Positions 17,033-23,241 of a stretch of 23,621 nt of DNA are shown here, piece by piece. The notes beneath the pieces were generated by a model, which was given only the letters and a program-made list of their open reading frames with translations, made no database searches and had not been told where the DNA came from. Source of the stretch: a virus. Location: positions 1 to 23,621 of the IMG/VR virus record IMGVR_UViG_3300042896_001079, one strand, 5' to 3'. The position numbers and the translations under genes are program-made. How positions within the stretch are numbered: the first letter of the stretch is position 1; each line of letters begins with the position of its first letter.

Positions 17033-17614
17033 ATGGCCCATATCAGCTTCACCGAAAAACTGCCGACCGACGCGCGCCAGTATTATATGCAGGCGGGAGG
17101 CTTTGTGCTGCTGCGCTTCGTGAAAGACAGCGAGAGCTTCTCTGTCATGACAGCCACAGCCTCAGAGGACAAACCCCACGCGCCTGGGCCGGAGCGGGAG
17201 CATCTCAGGCAGGTCATCTTCCGGCGCGCCGACGGCAGCCCTGCCATACCCTTGAAGCCGAAGGCACCCGTGCCAGAAGCCATGCTTGCAAAGGTATACC
17301 CCGACGCGGCGGCCCTGATTGGGGCAGCTGAGGTGGCCCTGCAAGGCATTGGCAGCCTTGTGAAGCACCGAAAGGACCAGTGGGGACGACGCTACGTTGT
17401 CGTGCACGACGTCTCCGACCCGACTGAAATGCGCCATGCGGCCAACCGTGTTGCGAAGGCACTTGGGCTAGAGGCCGTCGACACGCCATGGATCGTCGAA
17501 GCGGCCGACAAGGAGATGAGGGACATCTATGAAGAGTTCGCGATTGACGATCTCGGCGGAGACGCTTTCCTCAACGATGGCGTCTGGATAACGAAGGACG
17601 GCAAGCTGGTCTGA
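17033..17614 (+). CDS. Hypothetical protein of unknown function
   Basis: The ATG at 17033 is preceded by AGGAG at a good distance and opens a 193-residue frame of ordinary codon use: MAHISFTEKLPTDARQYYMQ, a middle acidic/basic mix, then YVVVHDVSDPTEMRHAANRV and a C-terminal end FLNDGVWITKDGKLV. No membrane segment or signal peptide is visible. I did not recognise a family. It stands alone between the lysis genes and a transposase remnant, which suggests cargo DNA rather than phage structure. Confidence 0.65.
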   Translation: MAHISFTEKLPTDARQYYMQAGGFVLLRFVKDSESFSVMTATASEDKPHAPGPEREHLRQVIFRRADGSPAIPLKPKAPVPEAMLAKVYPDAAALIGAAEVALQGIGSLVKHRKDQWGRRYVVVHDVSDPTEMRHAANRVAKALGLEAVDTPWIVEAADKEMRDIYEEFAIDDLGGDAFLNDGVWITKDGKLV

Positions 17615-17660
17615 TCGGGATCGCCGGGCGCACTCGGCCGCGACGGCGACGGCGACGGCG

Positions 17661-17836
17661 CTGCAATCACACCACTTCCGCTCGGATGAAACAGGAAACC
17701 AAGCTGCACCGCTATGTGCTGCTCTACAACCAGCAGCTGCAGCAAAACGCCCTTGCAGGCACTCGAGGATTGGCACAAACTGCAGCCGGACATGTTCAGG
17801 AAACAACCTTACTACCTGCCAGGATGTGATAACTAG
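17661..17836 (+). pseudogene. Remnant of the C-terminal end of a DDE transposase/integrase (IS481-like)
   Basis: Three short pieces in different frames match the end of a known transposase type: LQSHHFRSDE at about 17661-17690, then ETKLHRYVLLYNQQLQQNAL at about 17695-17754, then LQALEDWHKLQPDMFRKQPY and YLPGCDN with stop at 17834-17836. Homologues read continuously through ...LHRYV.LYNQQLPQSAL....LQA..DWHK..P.LF.K.PY..PGCD. At least two frame disruptions make this a dead remnant. The IS481 assignment is from memory of the motif. The short CGACGG repeat just upstream (about 17640-17660) has no clear meaning. Confidence 0.7.
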
Positions 17837-17901
17837 GCCAATTGGACGGAATAGGGCGACCTCTTTCTTCTTAAAATTTGTCGAAAGGCGATTCCAAATT
17901 T

Positions 17902-17928
17902 TTGGCAACGTCATCGTACGCATAATTC
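17902..17928 (+). promoter_or_regulatory. Weak candidate promoter for the two-gene polymerase operon
   Basis: TTGGCA at 17902-17907 and TAATTC at 17923-17928 are 15 bases apart, 17 bases before the ATG at 17945, in an A+T-rich stretch. Spacing is short and the match is modest, so this is only a candidate. Confidence 0.25.
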
Positions 17929-17944
17929 AGGGAAACAGGTCGAG

Positions 17945-18898
17945 ATGAGCAACGATCATGATGACTCGTTGGTTTGGGTAAGTGACTTGGATGATTACGT
18001 AGATATCCGAGCTATACCCGACGAAGGAATGGAAGAAGAAGAAGCGATCGCCCTAAACGATTTGCTGGATGAACTTGGGGAGTTCCCACTCTTTTCAGGC
18101 AAATCCATTTCCGCGAGAGCGCTTAATGATCGCGGCATATCTCCGGACAAATGGCTTTGGGCAAAACATGAAGCAGAACATGCACTTCATGAACAGTTCG
18201 ACTGGAGCCGTATAGAACTTCTCTTGGTCAAAGACCTGCTTTCCTTGGGCAGGCGTTATGCTGTGGCGCGATACGCAAAATGGGAGAGTATCTCCTATCA
18301 TGCTGCCTTGACTGCCACCTTTCCGCACGGTTTCAGAGCACTTCTTGACCAATTTCTAGACGGGCAAAAAGGCTTCGAATCCATCGAGCAGCGGCGTTCG
18401 ATCCATTCGTCTCTGCAACGCGTTTCTTCAGCAGATGGTCTGACTGCCTATCACCGAACAGGCATATTGCAATTAGCAATACACAAGAGCGCGAATGATG
18501 CGTTCGCATACCTATGTCTAGAGAAAAATGCGATGAGAAACATTCTCTCGCTCGCCCGCCTGCACTATTCAGTTTGCGAGATAGGTGGCCTCAACCTACT
18601 CGGACTACGGTGTCTCGAACAATCGTACAAGAACGCTCGAATCGAGACTATGCGCCAGATCGATCATCGCTCGCCAATCGGCCGTCGGCATATCCAGAAC
18701 TGGACGCTAAGACATCATCATCCTCTAACTTATCTCTATCCGTACGCAATCCGGCATGCGATCGCTCGAGGCATTGCCGATCGGGAGGCTAAGTTCGAAC
18801 CAACAAACCGTTCTATCGCGGTGAACGAGCTCGCTCTGGCGCACTGCGGGATCTGGCTGATGAGGCAGACCGCCAAAAGTAGCGCTGGCTACCTATGA
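17945..18898 (+). CDS. Unrecognised 317-residue protein, first gene of the polymerase operon
   Basis: The first ~45 residues are strongly acidic (SDLDDYVDIRAIPDEGMEEE and on), and the rest is helical and basic, rich in His and Arg (for example IGRRHIQNWTLRHHHPLTYL). No membrane segment, nuclease or helicase motif was recognised. HEAEH at residues 75-79 resembles the HExxH zinc motif, but the charged inner residue makes that weak. The stop overlaps the ATG of the polymerase-like gene by four bases (ATGA), so the two proteins are probably made in fixed ratio and act together. In phi29-type genomes the terminal protein gene lies directly before the polymerase, so a primer-protein role is one idea; a defence effector or regulator is another. 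Confidence 0.8.
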   Translation: MSNDHDDSLVWVSDLDDYVDIRAIPDEGMEEEEAIALNDLLDELGEFPLFSGKSISARALNDRGISPDKWLWAKHEAEHALHEQFDWSRIELLLVKDLLSLGRRYAVARYAKWESISYHAALTATFPHGFRALLDQFLDGQKGFESIEQRRSIHSSLQRVSSADGLTAYHRTGILQLAIHKSANDAFAYLCLEKNAMRNILSLARLHYSVCEIGGLNLLGLRCLEQSYKNARIETMRQIDHRSPIGRRHIQNWTLRHHHPLTYLYPYAIRHAIARGIADREAKFEPTNRSIAVNELALAHCGIWLMRQTAKSSAGYL

Positions 18899-20676
18899 GC
18901 AGTGTCTTTCGTTTCCAGTGCCCTACGGCCATTGCACCGGGAAACACTGAGAAACTGCTTCGCAAACGAAAGCGGCGGGAAGTTATTGATCTAATTCCAA
19001 TAGCGGCGGATTCATCCTCGATTACGGATACTAACGGCACATGGCCGATTGAAGCGTATAGGAACTTTGCCGCTGGACGTCGTGTCACGCTCACCCGCAT
19101 AGAAGCAGATCTCATCGCTATTGCTAATCCTGGCGTACGACCTCCAGCGGTACTGGAAGACGATCACCCTTGGCTTCCACGAATGCCTTTCCTGAGTAAT
19201 TCCGAGGCGAACTTTAGATCCCTCAACTCCATCATCCGTCTTTACGGTCGCCACTTGGTTACTGCCGCCGCCTTCTGCGATGTGAAGTGGAACACCATTT
19301 GCAACGCGATCCGGACGAAGAACGATATGGATGCGCGATTTTACACAGCATGGCACCTGCCAATCCAAGACGTCTTTATCCTTGAAGAACTCCGCCTTGA
19401 CCGAAGCGTAGTCGCCATCGACTTCAACGCCATGTATTCCGCTTGCATGCAGCAGCGGTTCCCAAAGTCTGCAGCGATGCGATATATCTCTTACAATAGG
19501 GACGTCAGATCGGACGAATGCTTACCAATTGGACTTTACCGTTGCGTTCTTCGGAACCCATTCTCCGACTTCATTTGGAAGCACAACCCTTTTCGTAGCT
19601 TCTTCTCGGGGCGGCACCTTCAAACAATGCTATCAGAACCGGTCGAGGTGGATCTCCATGAGTTTGAAGTTGATTTCTTTAGACGCCATTTCAAACACAT
19701 ACATTTGATAGATGCCGTGATATCAGATCAAAGCATCGAGCACCCTCTGGCGCGAGAAGTTCGACGTTCCTTCGCGCGTCGCAAGCACTACCATGCGCAG
19801 GGCAACAAACCGCTTGCCGATCGCGAAAAATACCTCGCAACGTTGATGTCATCATGCTCACAAAGGCCCAGCAGATCGCGCCGAATCTTTGGGTCGCGAA
19901 ATGGTGCGGACGAATACCTCCTAAATAACTACGGCATAAAATCCAACGCGGATGAGCCTGATAGCGCTTCGGAAATCTGGCTCCGGGGGCGGAAGGGTAT
20001 AACCGCGGCGGTAACGCCGAACGGCCTGACCGTTGATGCACCAGATCTTCTTGATGGTACGGCTCATTTTCTGCTAAATCAGCGGATCGTCGCCCGGGGA
20101 CGTATTTGCATTCTCGAAGCAATGGAAAGGATATCTAATAGCGTGCCCGACGTAGAAATTTGTTACGTCAATATCGATTCTATTCACTTCTCGCTTCCGA
20201 CTATCCATCTTGCGAATACACTGGCGTCTCTTGAGGCTGAAGCGTCAAAGGAAATGGGCTCATTCAGGATTGAATCTGTCACCCGCCATGGTCTCTGGCT
20301 CGAGCCCGGTCGGTATTGGCTATATAGCGAAATCGTCGAGAAGTTTAGAAATCGGGGTGTCAGTGATCGGGTTAAGCCTTTTAAGGATCACGCCATCCAT
20401 GTCACGAGCAGGAAGATCGGCGATCTTCATATTCCCATCAGGATGACAATCCGGATGGATAGGACCATGTCCGATACGAGATCTGTCATCGACGATGTGC
20501 ATGTTGGAATCGCTCGACAGAGCCTGATTGAGGTTGGTAACGCTAGCTCGTTTGTCGGCGTCTTGGAGCAATTAGATGTAAACCAAAAGACTTCGATCTC
20601 GAAGCGCATTCGCGCATTTGAGGATCTGCGCGTGCGCGTCGATAGAAAAACGTCCCGCTGCCTCGGGACGAGTTAA
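18895..20676 (+). CDS. Divergent family B (phi29-like) DNA polymerase without recognisable exonuclease motifs
   Basis: The 593-residue protein carries the family B palm motifs in order. Motif A is IDFNAMYSACM with Asp176 (compare DVNSLYPAQM in phi29). A degenerate motif B lies near Lys312 (EKYLATLMSS, for KxxxNSxYG). Motif C is YVNIDSIHF with Asp428 (compare YCDTDSIHL). WLEPGRYWLYSE near residue 470, followed by RNRGVSD, resembles the KxY segment. The two aspartates that bind metal in this family are kept; the first Asp of DTD is Asn. Only 175 residues precede motif A, against about 248 in phi29, and no DxE exonuclease motif is visible. G+C is lower than in the phage genes. It may synthesise DNA in a defence system or replicate a protein-primed element. 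Confidence 0.72.
   Translation: MSSVFRFQCPTAIAPGNTEKLLRKRKRREVIDLIPIAADSSSITDTNGTWPIEAYRNFAAGRRVTLTRIEADLIAIANPGVRPPAVLEDDHPWLPRMPFLSNSEANFRSLNSIIRLYGRHLVTAAAFCDVKWNTICNAIRTKNDMDARFYTAWHLPIQDVFILEELRLDRSVVAIDFNAMYSACMQQRFPKSAAMRYISYNRDVRSDECLPIGLYRCVLRNPFSDFIWKHNPFRSFFSGRHLQTMLSEPVEVDLHEFEVDFFRRHFKHIHLIDAVISDQSIEHPLAREVRRSFARRKHYHAQGNKPLADREKYLATLMSSCSQRPSRSRRIFGSRNGADEYLLNNYGIKSNADEPDSASEIWLRGRKGITAAVTPNGLTVDAPDLLDGTAHFLLNQRIVARGRICILEAMERISNSVPDVEICYVNIDSIHFSLPTIHLANTLASLEAEASKEMGSFRIESVTRHGLWLEPGRYWLYSEIVEKFRNRGVSDRVKPFKDHAIHVTSRKIGDLHIPIRMTIRMDRTMSDTRSVIDDVHVGIARQSLIEVGNASSFVGVLEQLDVNQKTSISKRIRAFEDLRVRVDRKTSRCLGTS
20646..20670 (-). terminator. Candidate leftward rho-independent terminator
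   Basis: CGTCCCG at 20651-20657 and CGGGACG at 20664-20670 form a perfect seven-pair stem with a six-base loop. On the minus strand it is followed by TTTTT, so it could end leftward transcription just before it runs antisense into the polymerase gene. It overlaps the last codons of that gene. On the plus strand no T-run follows. Confidence 0.45.
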
Positions 20677-21055
20677 AAGTTCCAGTTTCAAATGGACCGT
20701 AGGTCTCCCGCAAGGGGCGTGTTCGGAGAACACTGACCGCAGGAACGGACGAGCCGGGCAGATCCTGCGAATATCAAGGTACAGGACGTTAGAATATAAT
20801 ACCAGCGCCATATAAGGATGCCGACTTGGCTCCCGACCCTGGAAGCCATTGCCGCGGTTCCGCCCTCCCCGGGGAACGAATTGGATACCGGCGCATGAAA
20901 AGCGACAGCATGCTGACCTTCGCCTAGGTCGGCACGCCGGGGGCTGTCCGCGTCGCAACTCGGCCTATTTTGTTGACCTATTGTTGACCCAGCCGGGCGG
21001 TATACAAACACCCCACAAGATTTCTCTTGCAGAGTATTGTTATTCAACGATTTTT
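20677..21055. other. Gene-free segment before the attachment site
   Basis: I see no convincing gene here. It contains a perfect palindrome GTGTTC-GGA-GAACAC at 20719-20733 that could be an operator, a TATAAT-like hexamer near 20795, a 26-codon frame from 20818 (MPTWLPTLEAIAAVPPSPGN) too short to judge, and two direct copies of TTGTTGACC at 20970-20978 and 20981-20989, eleven bases apart. Confidence 0.5.
20970..20989. repeat. Tandem TTGTTGACC repeats, candidate integrase arm sites
   Basis: Two copies of TTGTTGACC begin eleven bases apart, about one helical turn, 67 bases left of the tRNA fragment. A similar pair, GTTGATGT at 21243 and 21254, also eleven bases apart, lies on the other side. 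Arm-type binding by a tyrosine integrase is inferred. Confidence 0.4.
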
Positions 21056-21103
21056 TGGTTGCGGGGGCAGGATTTGAACCTGCGGCCTTCAGGTTATGAG
21101 CCT
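21056..21103 (-). other. 3' half of tRNA-fMet(CAT), attachment site core
   Basis: Read on the minus strand, the segment contains AGGCTCATAACCTGAAGG (anticodon arm with CAT), GCAGGTTCAAATCCTGC (T arm) and CCCCGCAACCA (acceptor strand with encoded CCA), as in an initiator tRNA. The 5' half is missing: upstream on the minus strand there is no CGCGGGG acceptor partner and no D arm. Such 3' fragments arise when a tyrosine integrase recombines at a tRNA gene. Because the tRNA reads leftward, an element using this copy as its end extends to the right, or two elements meet here. Confidence 0.78.
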
Positions 21104-21180
21104 ATAATCCAACGATTCCAATAAGTTATGAAAACCAGCTACTTAGCCACTAAGCCTTTGATTTCGCCAATTTCCCGACC

Positions 21181-21261
21181 CCGCATTCGCCGATATTCGC
21201 CCGCATTCGTCTGCAAACACAGCGCTAAACGTGCATTCGCGGGTTGATGTGGTGTTGATGT
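21181..21261. repeat. Helically phased ATTCG repeats and GTTGATGT pair next to the attachment core
   Basis: ATTCG occurs at 21185, 21195, 21205 and 21235, all in steps of ten bases, within units like CGCATTCGCC. They are followed by GTTGATGT at 21243 and 21254. The phasing places the copies on one face of the helix, as expected for protein-binding arrays such as integrase or repressor sites. The whole stretch 21104-21416 otherwise shows no supported gene. Confidence 0.45.
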
Positions 21262-21416
21262 AGACGATCTCTGCGCTCCGCATGGCCTTAATCGCAAACG
21301 GCCCTCTTCTGCCGTTCGTCGTCGGTAGCATGCTGCTTTGCAACTTCACCGAACCGGCCACTCGTGGATCGCGCTGCATTTTTTGCTACCGACTGTCGCT
21401 AATGCGGGCGAAGCGG

Positions 21417-21883
21417 TCAGTCTTGTTCAGGCAAAAACGCTTTTCTGATTGCCTCAGAGAACGCCCTAAGACGCGCAGGATTCAACTTGAGTTCATCCCG
21501 CAATGACTTCGGAACTTCAACCTGAACGCCACTCCCTGTGCGCCCTCGGTTACAAATGTTGTTTGGATGAGCACCGGCAAGATCCCCGGACTTAACCTCA
21601 GCGGAAAAACCGGCAAGTTTGATTTGCTCTTCCATCCTTTCCAGAGTCGGAGCGTCTAGTCCGCCCAACCAAACAGTTTCGGGATCATCGCGGTCGCTGC
21701 GGCCGTGGATTGCAACAACAACTTCGCACTTTCCTGTAGCATCAATAGCCTGCGACTCGTCATACTTGTGAGATGTGACGTGCAAGTCGCCGTGCGGCCT
21801 TTTCCGAAGACCCTCGAAACAGTAAAGTGACAAGTCTCCTCCGGCGATGTCAAATGCAATCTCGGATGTCCCTGGCTCAATTT
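21417..21883 (-). pseudogene. Poly-gamma-glutamate hydrolase family gene, C-terminal fragment (interrupted by IS)
   Basis: On the minus strand this codes KIEPGTSEIAFDIAGGDLSL, then GDLHVTSHKYDESQA, EVVVAIHGRSDRDDPETVWL and GAHPNNICNRGRTGSGVQVE, which is the recognisable body of the poly-gamma-glutamate hydrolase family (PF05908, YjqB-like). Known members are zinc-dependent enzymes that cut poly-gamma-glutamate and are often carried by phages, where they clear a capsule. The Glu of GTSE and the His of TSH and IHG are present. The first 42 residues lie beyond the IS at 23116-23241, and joining the halves gives about 197 residues, near the family length. The insertion removes the start, so the gene should be inactive. 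Confidence 0.82.
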
Positions 21884-21910
21884 TGGACCTGTCCCGGTTT
21901 CGTTCCGGTC
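21884..21910 (+). repeat. IS3 element left terminal inverted repeat
   Basis: It starts TGGACCTGTCCCGG and ends TTCCGGTC. It differs from the complement of the right repeat at positions 11, 17 and 18 only. Confidence 0.85.
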
Positions 21911-21946
21911 TTTTGAGAGCAATACTCGCCATCAAGGAGACCGGAT

Positions 21947-22222
21947 ATGGCAGCGATACACAGCGACGAGTTCAAGCGGGATGCAGTTCGCATCGCGACG
22001 ACCAGCGGCCTGACGAAGCGTCAGGTTGCGTCTGATTTGGGGGTTGGTCTTTCGACCCTGAACAAATGGGTGAAGATGGTTTCTGATGAGGCAGGTCCGC
22101 CCGATCCAGACCAGAACCTTTTGCGCGAGAACGAACGGCTTCGGCGTGAGAACCGGATTCTCAAGGAGGAGAGGGAGCTGCTAAAAAAGGCCACGCAATT
22201 CTTCGCGGCCCAAAAGCCGTGA
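21947..22222 (+). CDS. IS3-family transposase OrfA (helix-turn-helix protein)
   Basis: The 91-residue product begins MAAIHSDEFKRDAVRIATTS and contains the helix-turn-helix LTKRQVASDLGVGLSTLNKW (about residues 22-41), which binds the IS ends. The second half, ENERLRRENRILKEERELLK, is a leucine-zipper-like coiled coil that mediates OrfA/OrfAB pairing. GGAG lies upstream of the ATG. It contains an in-phase A AAA AAG and ends in a GTGA overlap with OrfB. OrfA alone usually regulates transposition; the fusion OrfAB is the transposase. Confidence 0.93.
   Translation: MAAIHSDEFKRDAVRIATTSGLTKRQVASDLGVGLSTLNKWVKMVSDEAGPPDPDQNLLRENERLRRENRILKEERELLKKATQFFAAQKP
22183..22189 (+). promoter_or_regulatory. 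A AAA AAG slippery site for OrfAB -1 frameshift
   Basis: The OrfA codons are CTA AAA AAG, so the heptamer is in phase. The -1 frame is open from 22189 (GGC CAC GCA) through the OrfB GTG at 22219, which allows a continuous OrfAB transposase, the known IS3-family mechanism. Confidence 0.8.
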
Positions 22223-23076
22223 AGTTCGCGTTTCTGGATGATTATCGCGGCGCGCTTTCCAGGGCGCATGCCTGCCGCGTCATGGGGGTCACTGATCGTG
22301 GTCTTCGGGCCTGGAAACACCGCCCTGTATCCCATCGGCAGCGGCGCGATATGGTGCTTTTGGCGCATATCCGCAACCAGCACAGATTGAGCCAGGGCAG
22401 TTATGGTCGCCCCCGAATGACGGAAGAGCTGAACGAATTGGGATTGCGTGTCGGGCACCGTCGAGTTGGGCGTCTGATGCGACAAAACGCGATTTGCGTG
22501 ATCAGAACCCATAAATTCAAAGCAACTACGGACACCGACCACACATTCAACATCGCGCCAAATCTCTTGCAGCAGGATTTTGCTGCGAGCCAACCCAACC
22601 AGAAATGGGCCGGTGACATCACCTATGTCTGGACGCGCGAAGGCTGGGTCTATCTGGCCGTCATCCTGGACCTGCATTCCCGCCGGGTGATCGGATGGGC
22701 CATCAGCAACCGGATGAAGAAAGACCTGGCGATCCGCGCCCTCAACATGGCAATTGCCCTGCGCAGGCCCCCGAAGGGCTGCATTCACCACACAGACCGC
22801 GGCAGCCAATACTGTTCGCACGACTATCAAAAGATCCTGAGAAAACATGGTCTGACAGCGTCCATGAGCGGAAAGGGCAATTGCTATGACAACGCAGCTG
22901 TCGAGAGCTTTTTCAAATCCATCAAAGCCGAAATGATCTGGCGCAGAAACTGGCAGACACGAAGAGAGGTCGAAGTCGCCATTTTCGAATACATCAACGG
23001 CTTCTACAATCCGCGACGCCGACATTCAGCCTTGGGTTGGAAAAGCCCCGTGGCCTTCGAACGCAAGGCCGCCTAA
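22219..23076 (+). CDS. IS3-family transposase OrfB (DDE integrase core)
   Basis: The 285-residue product has an HTH_21-like segment (GSYGRPRMTEELNELGLRVG, about residues 54-73) followed by the rve core with the DDE triad: Asp in WAGDITYVWT, Asp in HHTDRGSQYCS, and Glu in NCYDNAAVESFFKSIKAE. The C-terminal YINGFYNPRRRHSALGWKSP is the standard end of IS3 transposases. The GTG start overlaps the OrfA stop, so it may be made alone or as the OrfAB fusion. No frame break is visible, so it may still be active. Confidence 0.94.
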   Translation: MKFAFLDDYRGALSRAHACRVMGVTDRGLRAWKHRPVSHRQRRDMVLLAHIRNQHRLSQGSYGRPRMTEELNELGLRVGHRRVGRLMRQNAICVIRTHKFKATTDTDHTFNIAPNLLQQDFAASQPNQKWAGDITYVWTREGWVYLAVILDLHSRRVIGWAISNRMKKDLAIRALNMAIALRRPPKGCIHHTDRGSQYCSHDYQKILRKHGLTASMSGKGNCYDNAAVESFFKSIKAEMIWRRNWQTRREVEVAIFEYINGFYNPRRRHSALGWKSPVAFERKAA

Positions 23077-23087
23077 CATGAGCACGT

Positions 23088-23114
23088 GACCGGAACAGAA
23101 CCGCGACAGGTCCA
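23088..23114 (-). repeat. IS3 element right terminal inverted repeat
   Basis: On the minus strand it reads TGGACCTGTCGCGG and ends TTCCGGTC. The stop of OrfB lies 12 bases before it. Confidence 0.85.
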
Positions 23115-23115
23115 G

Positions 23116-23241
23116 TTTTCCTCCGTGAGGTGCCATGATCAAGACGTCCGATCCTCTATCCTCGACCATTATGCGGTAATCAATTCCGCGCTTTTCTTGT
23201 GCAAAAAGCTGTTTGAAGTTAGAATATTGGTCGGCATTCAT
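23116..23241 (-). pseudogene. Poly-gamma-glutamate hydrolase family gene, N-terminal fragment
   Basis: On the minus strand the ATG at 23241 opens MNADQYSNFKQLFAQEKRGI, then DYRIMVEDRGSDVLIMAPHG, running to GGK where the IS begins. DYRI..EDRGS.VLI.APHGG is the conserved start of the poly-gamma-glutamate hydrolase family, with the metal-binding His of APHGG. It joins in frame, after removal of the IS and one target copy, to KIEPGTSE on the other side. GAGAG lies about 10 bases before the ATG. Translation of the present sequence would run a short way into the IS. Confidence 0.8.

Larger units (their letters stand above)
21884..23114 (+). mobile_element. IS3-family insertion sequence, apparently intact
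   Basis: The element of about 1231 bp has 27-base terminal inverted repeats beginning TGGACCTGTC and matching at 24 of 27 positions (21884-21910 against 23088-23114). It codes OrfA and OrfB with a slippery site, the standard IS3 layout. The flanks read TTT on each side within a T-run, consistent with a 3-bp target duplication; because of the run and a G at 23115, the right end could be one base further out. It splits a poly-gamma-glutamate hydrolase gene between its HGGK and IEPGTSE codons. Confidence 0.88.

Noticed and set aside
17468-17923. 151-codon minus-strand frame
   Set aside because: It is antisense to the hypothetical gene end and transposase remnant and has no protein-like features or start signal.
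18169-18183. HEAEH as a zinc protease motif in the 317-residue protein
   Set aside because: The charged Glu inside HExxH and the lack of any supporting third ligand or protease context make it probably accidental.
18895-20676. Reverse transcriptase (retron, DGR or DRT type)
   Set aside because: There is no YxDD box; the YVNIDS and DFNAMYS motifs and the KxY-like segment after them follow the family B DNA polymerase order.
21181-21240. Phased repeats as a CRISPR array
   Set aside because: The units are only about ten bases with no unique spacers of CRISPR length and no cas genes in the window.
21143-21379. 78-codon minus-strand frame beside the tRNA fragment
   Set aside because: It reads through the phased ATTCG repeats, has unlikely composition and no ribosome binding site.
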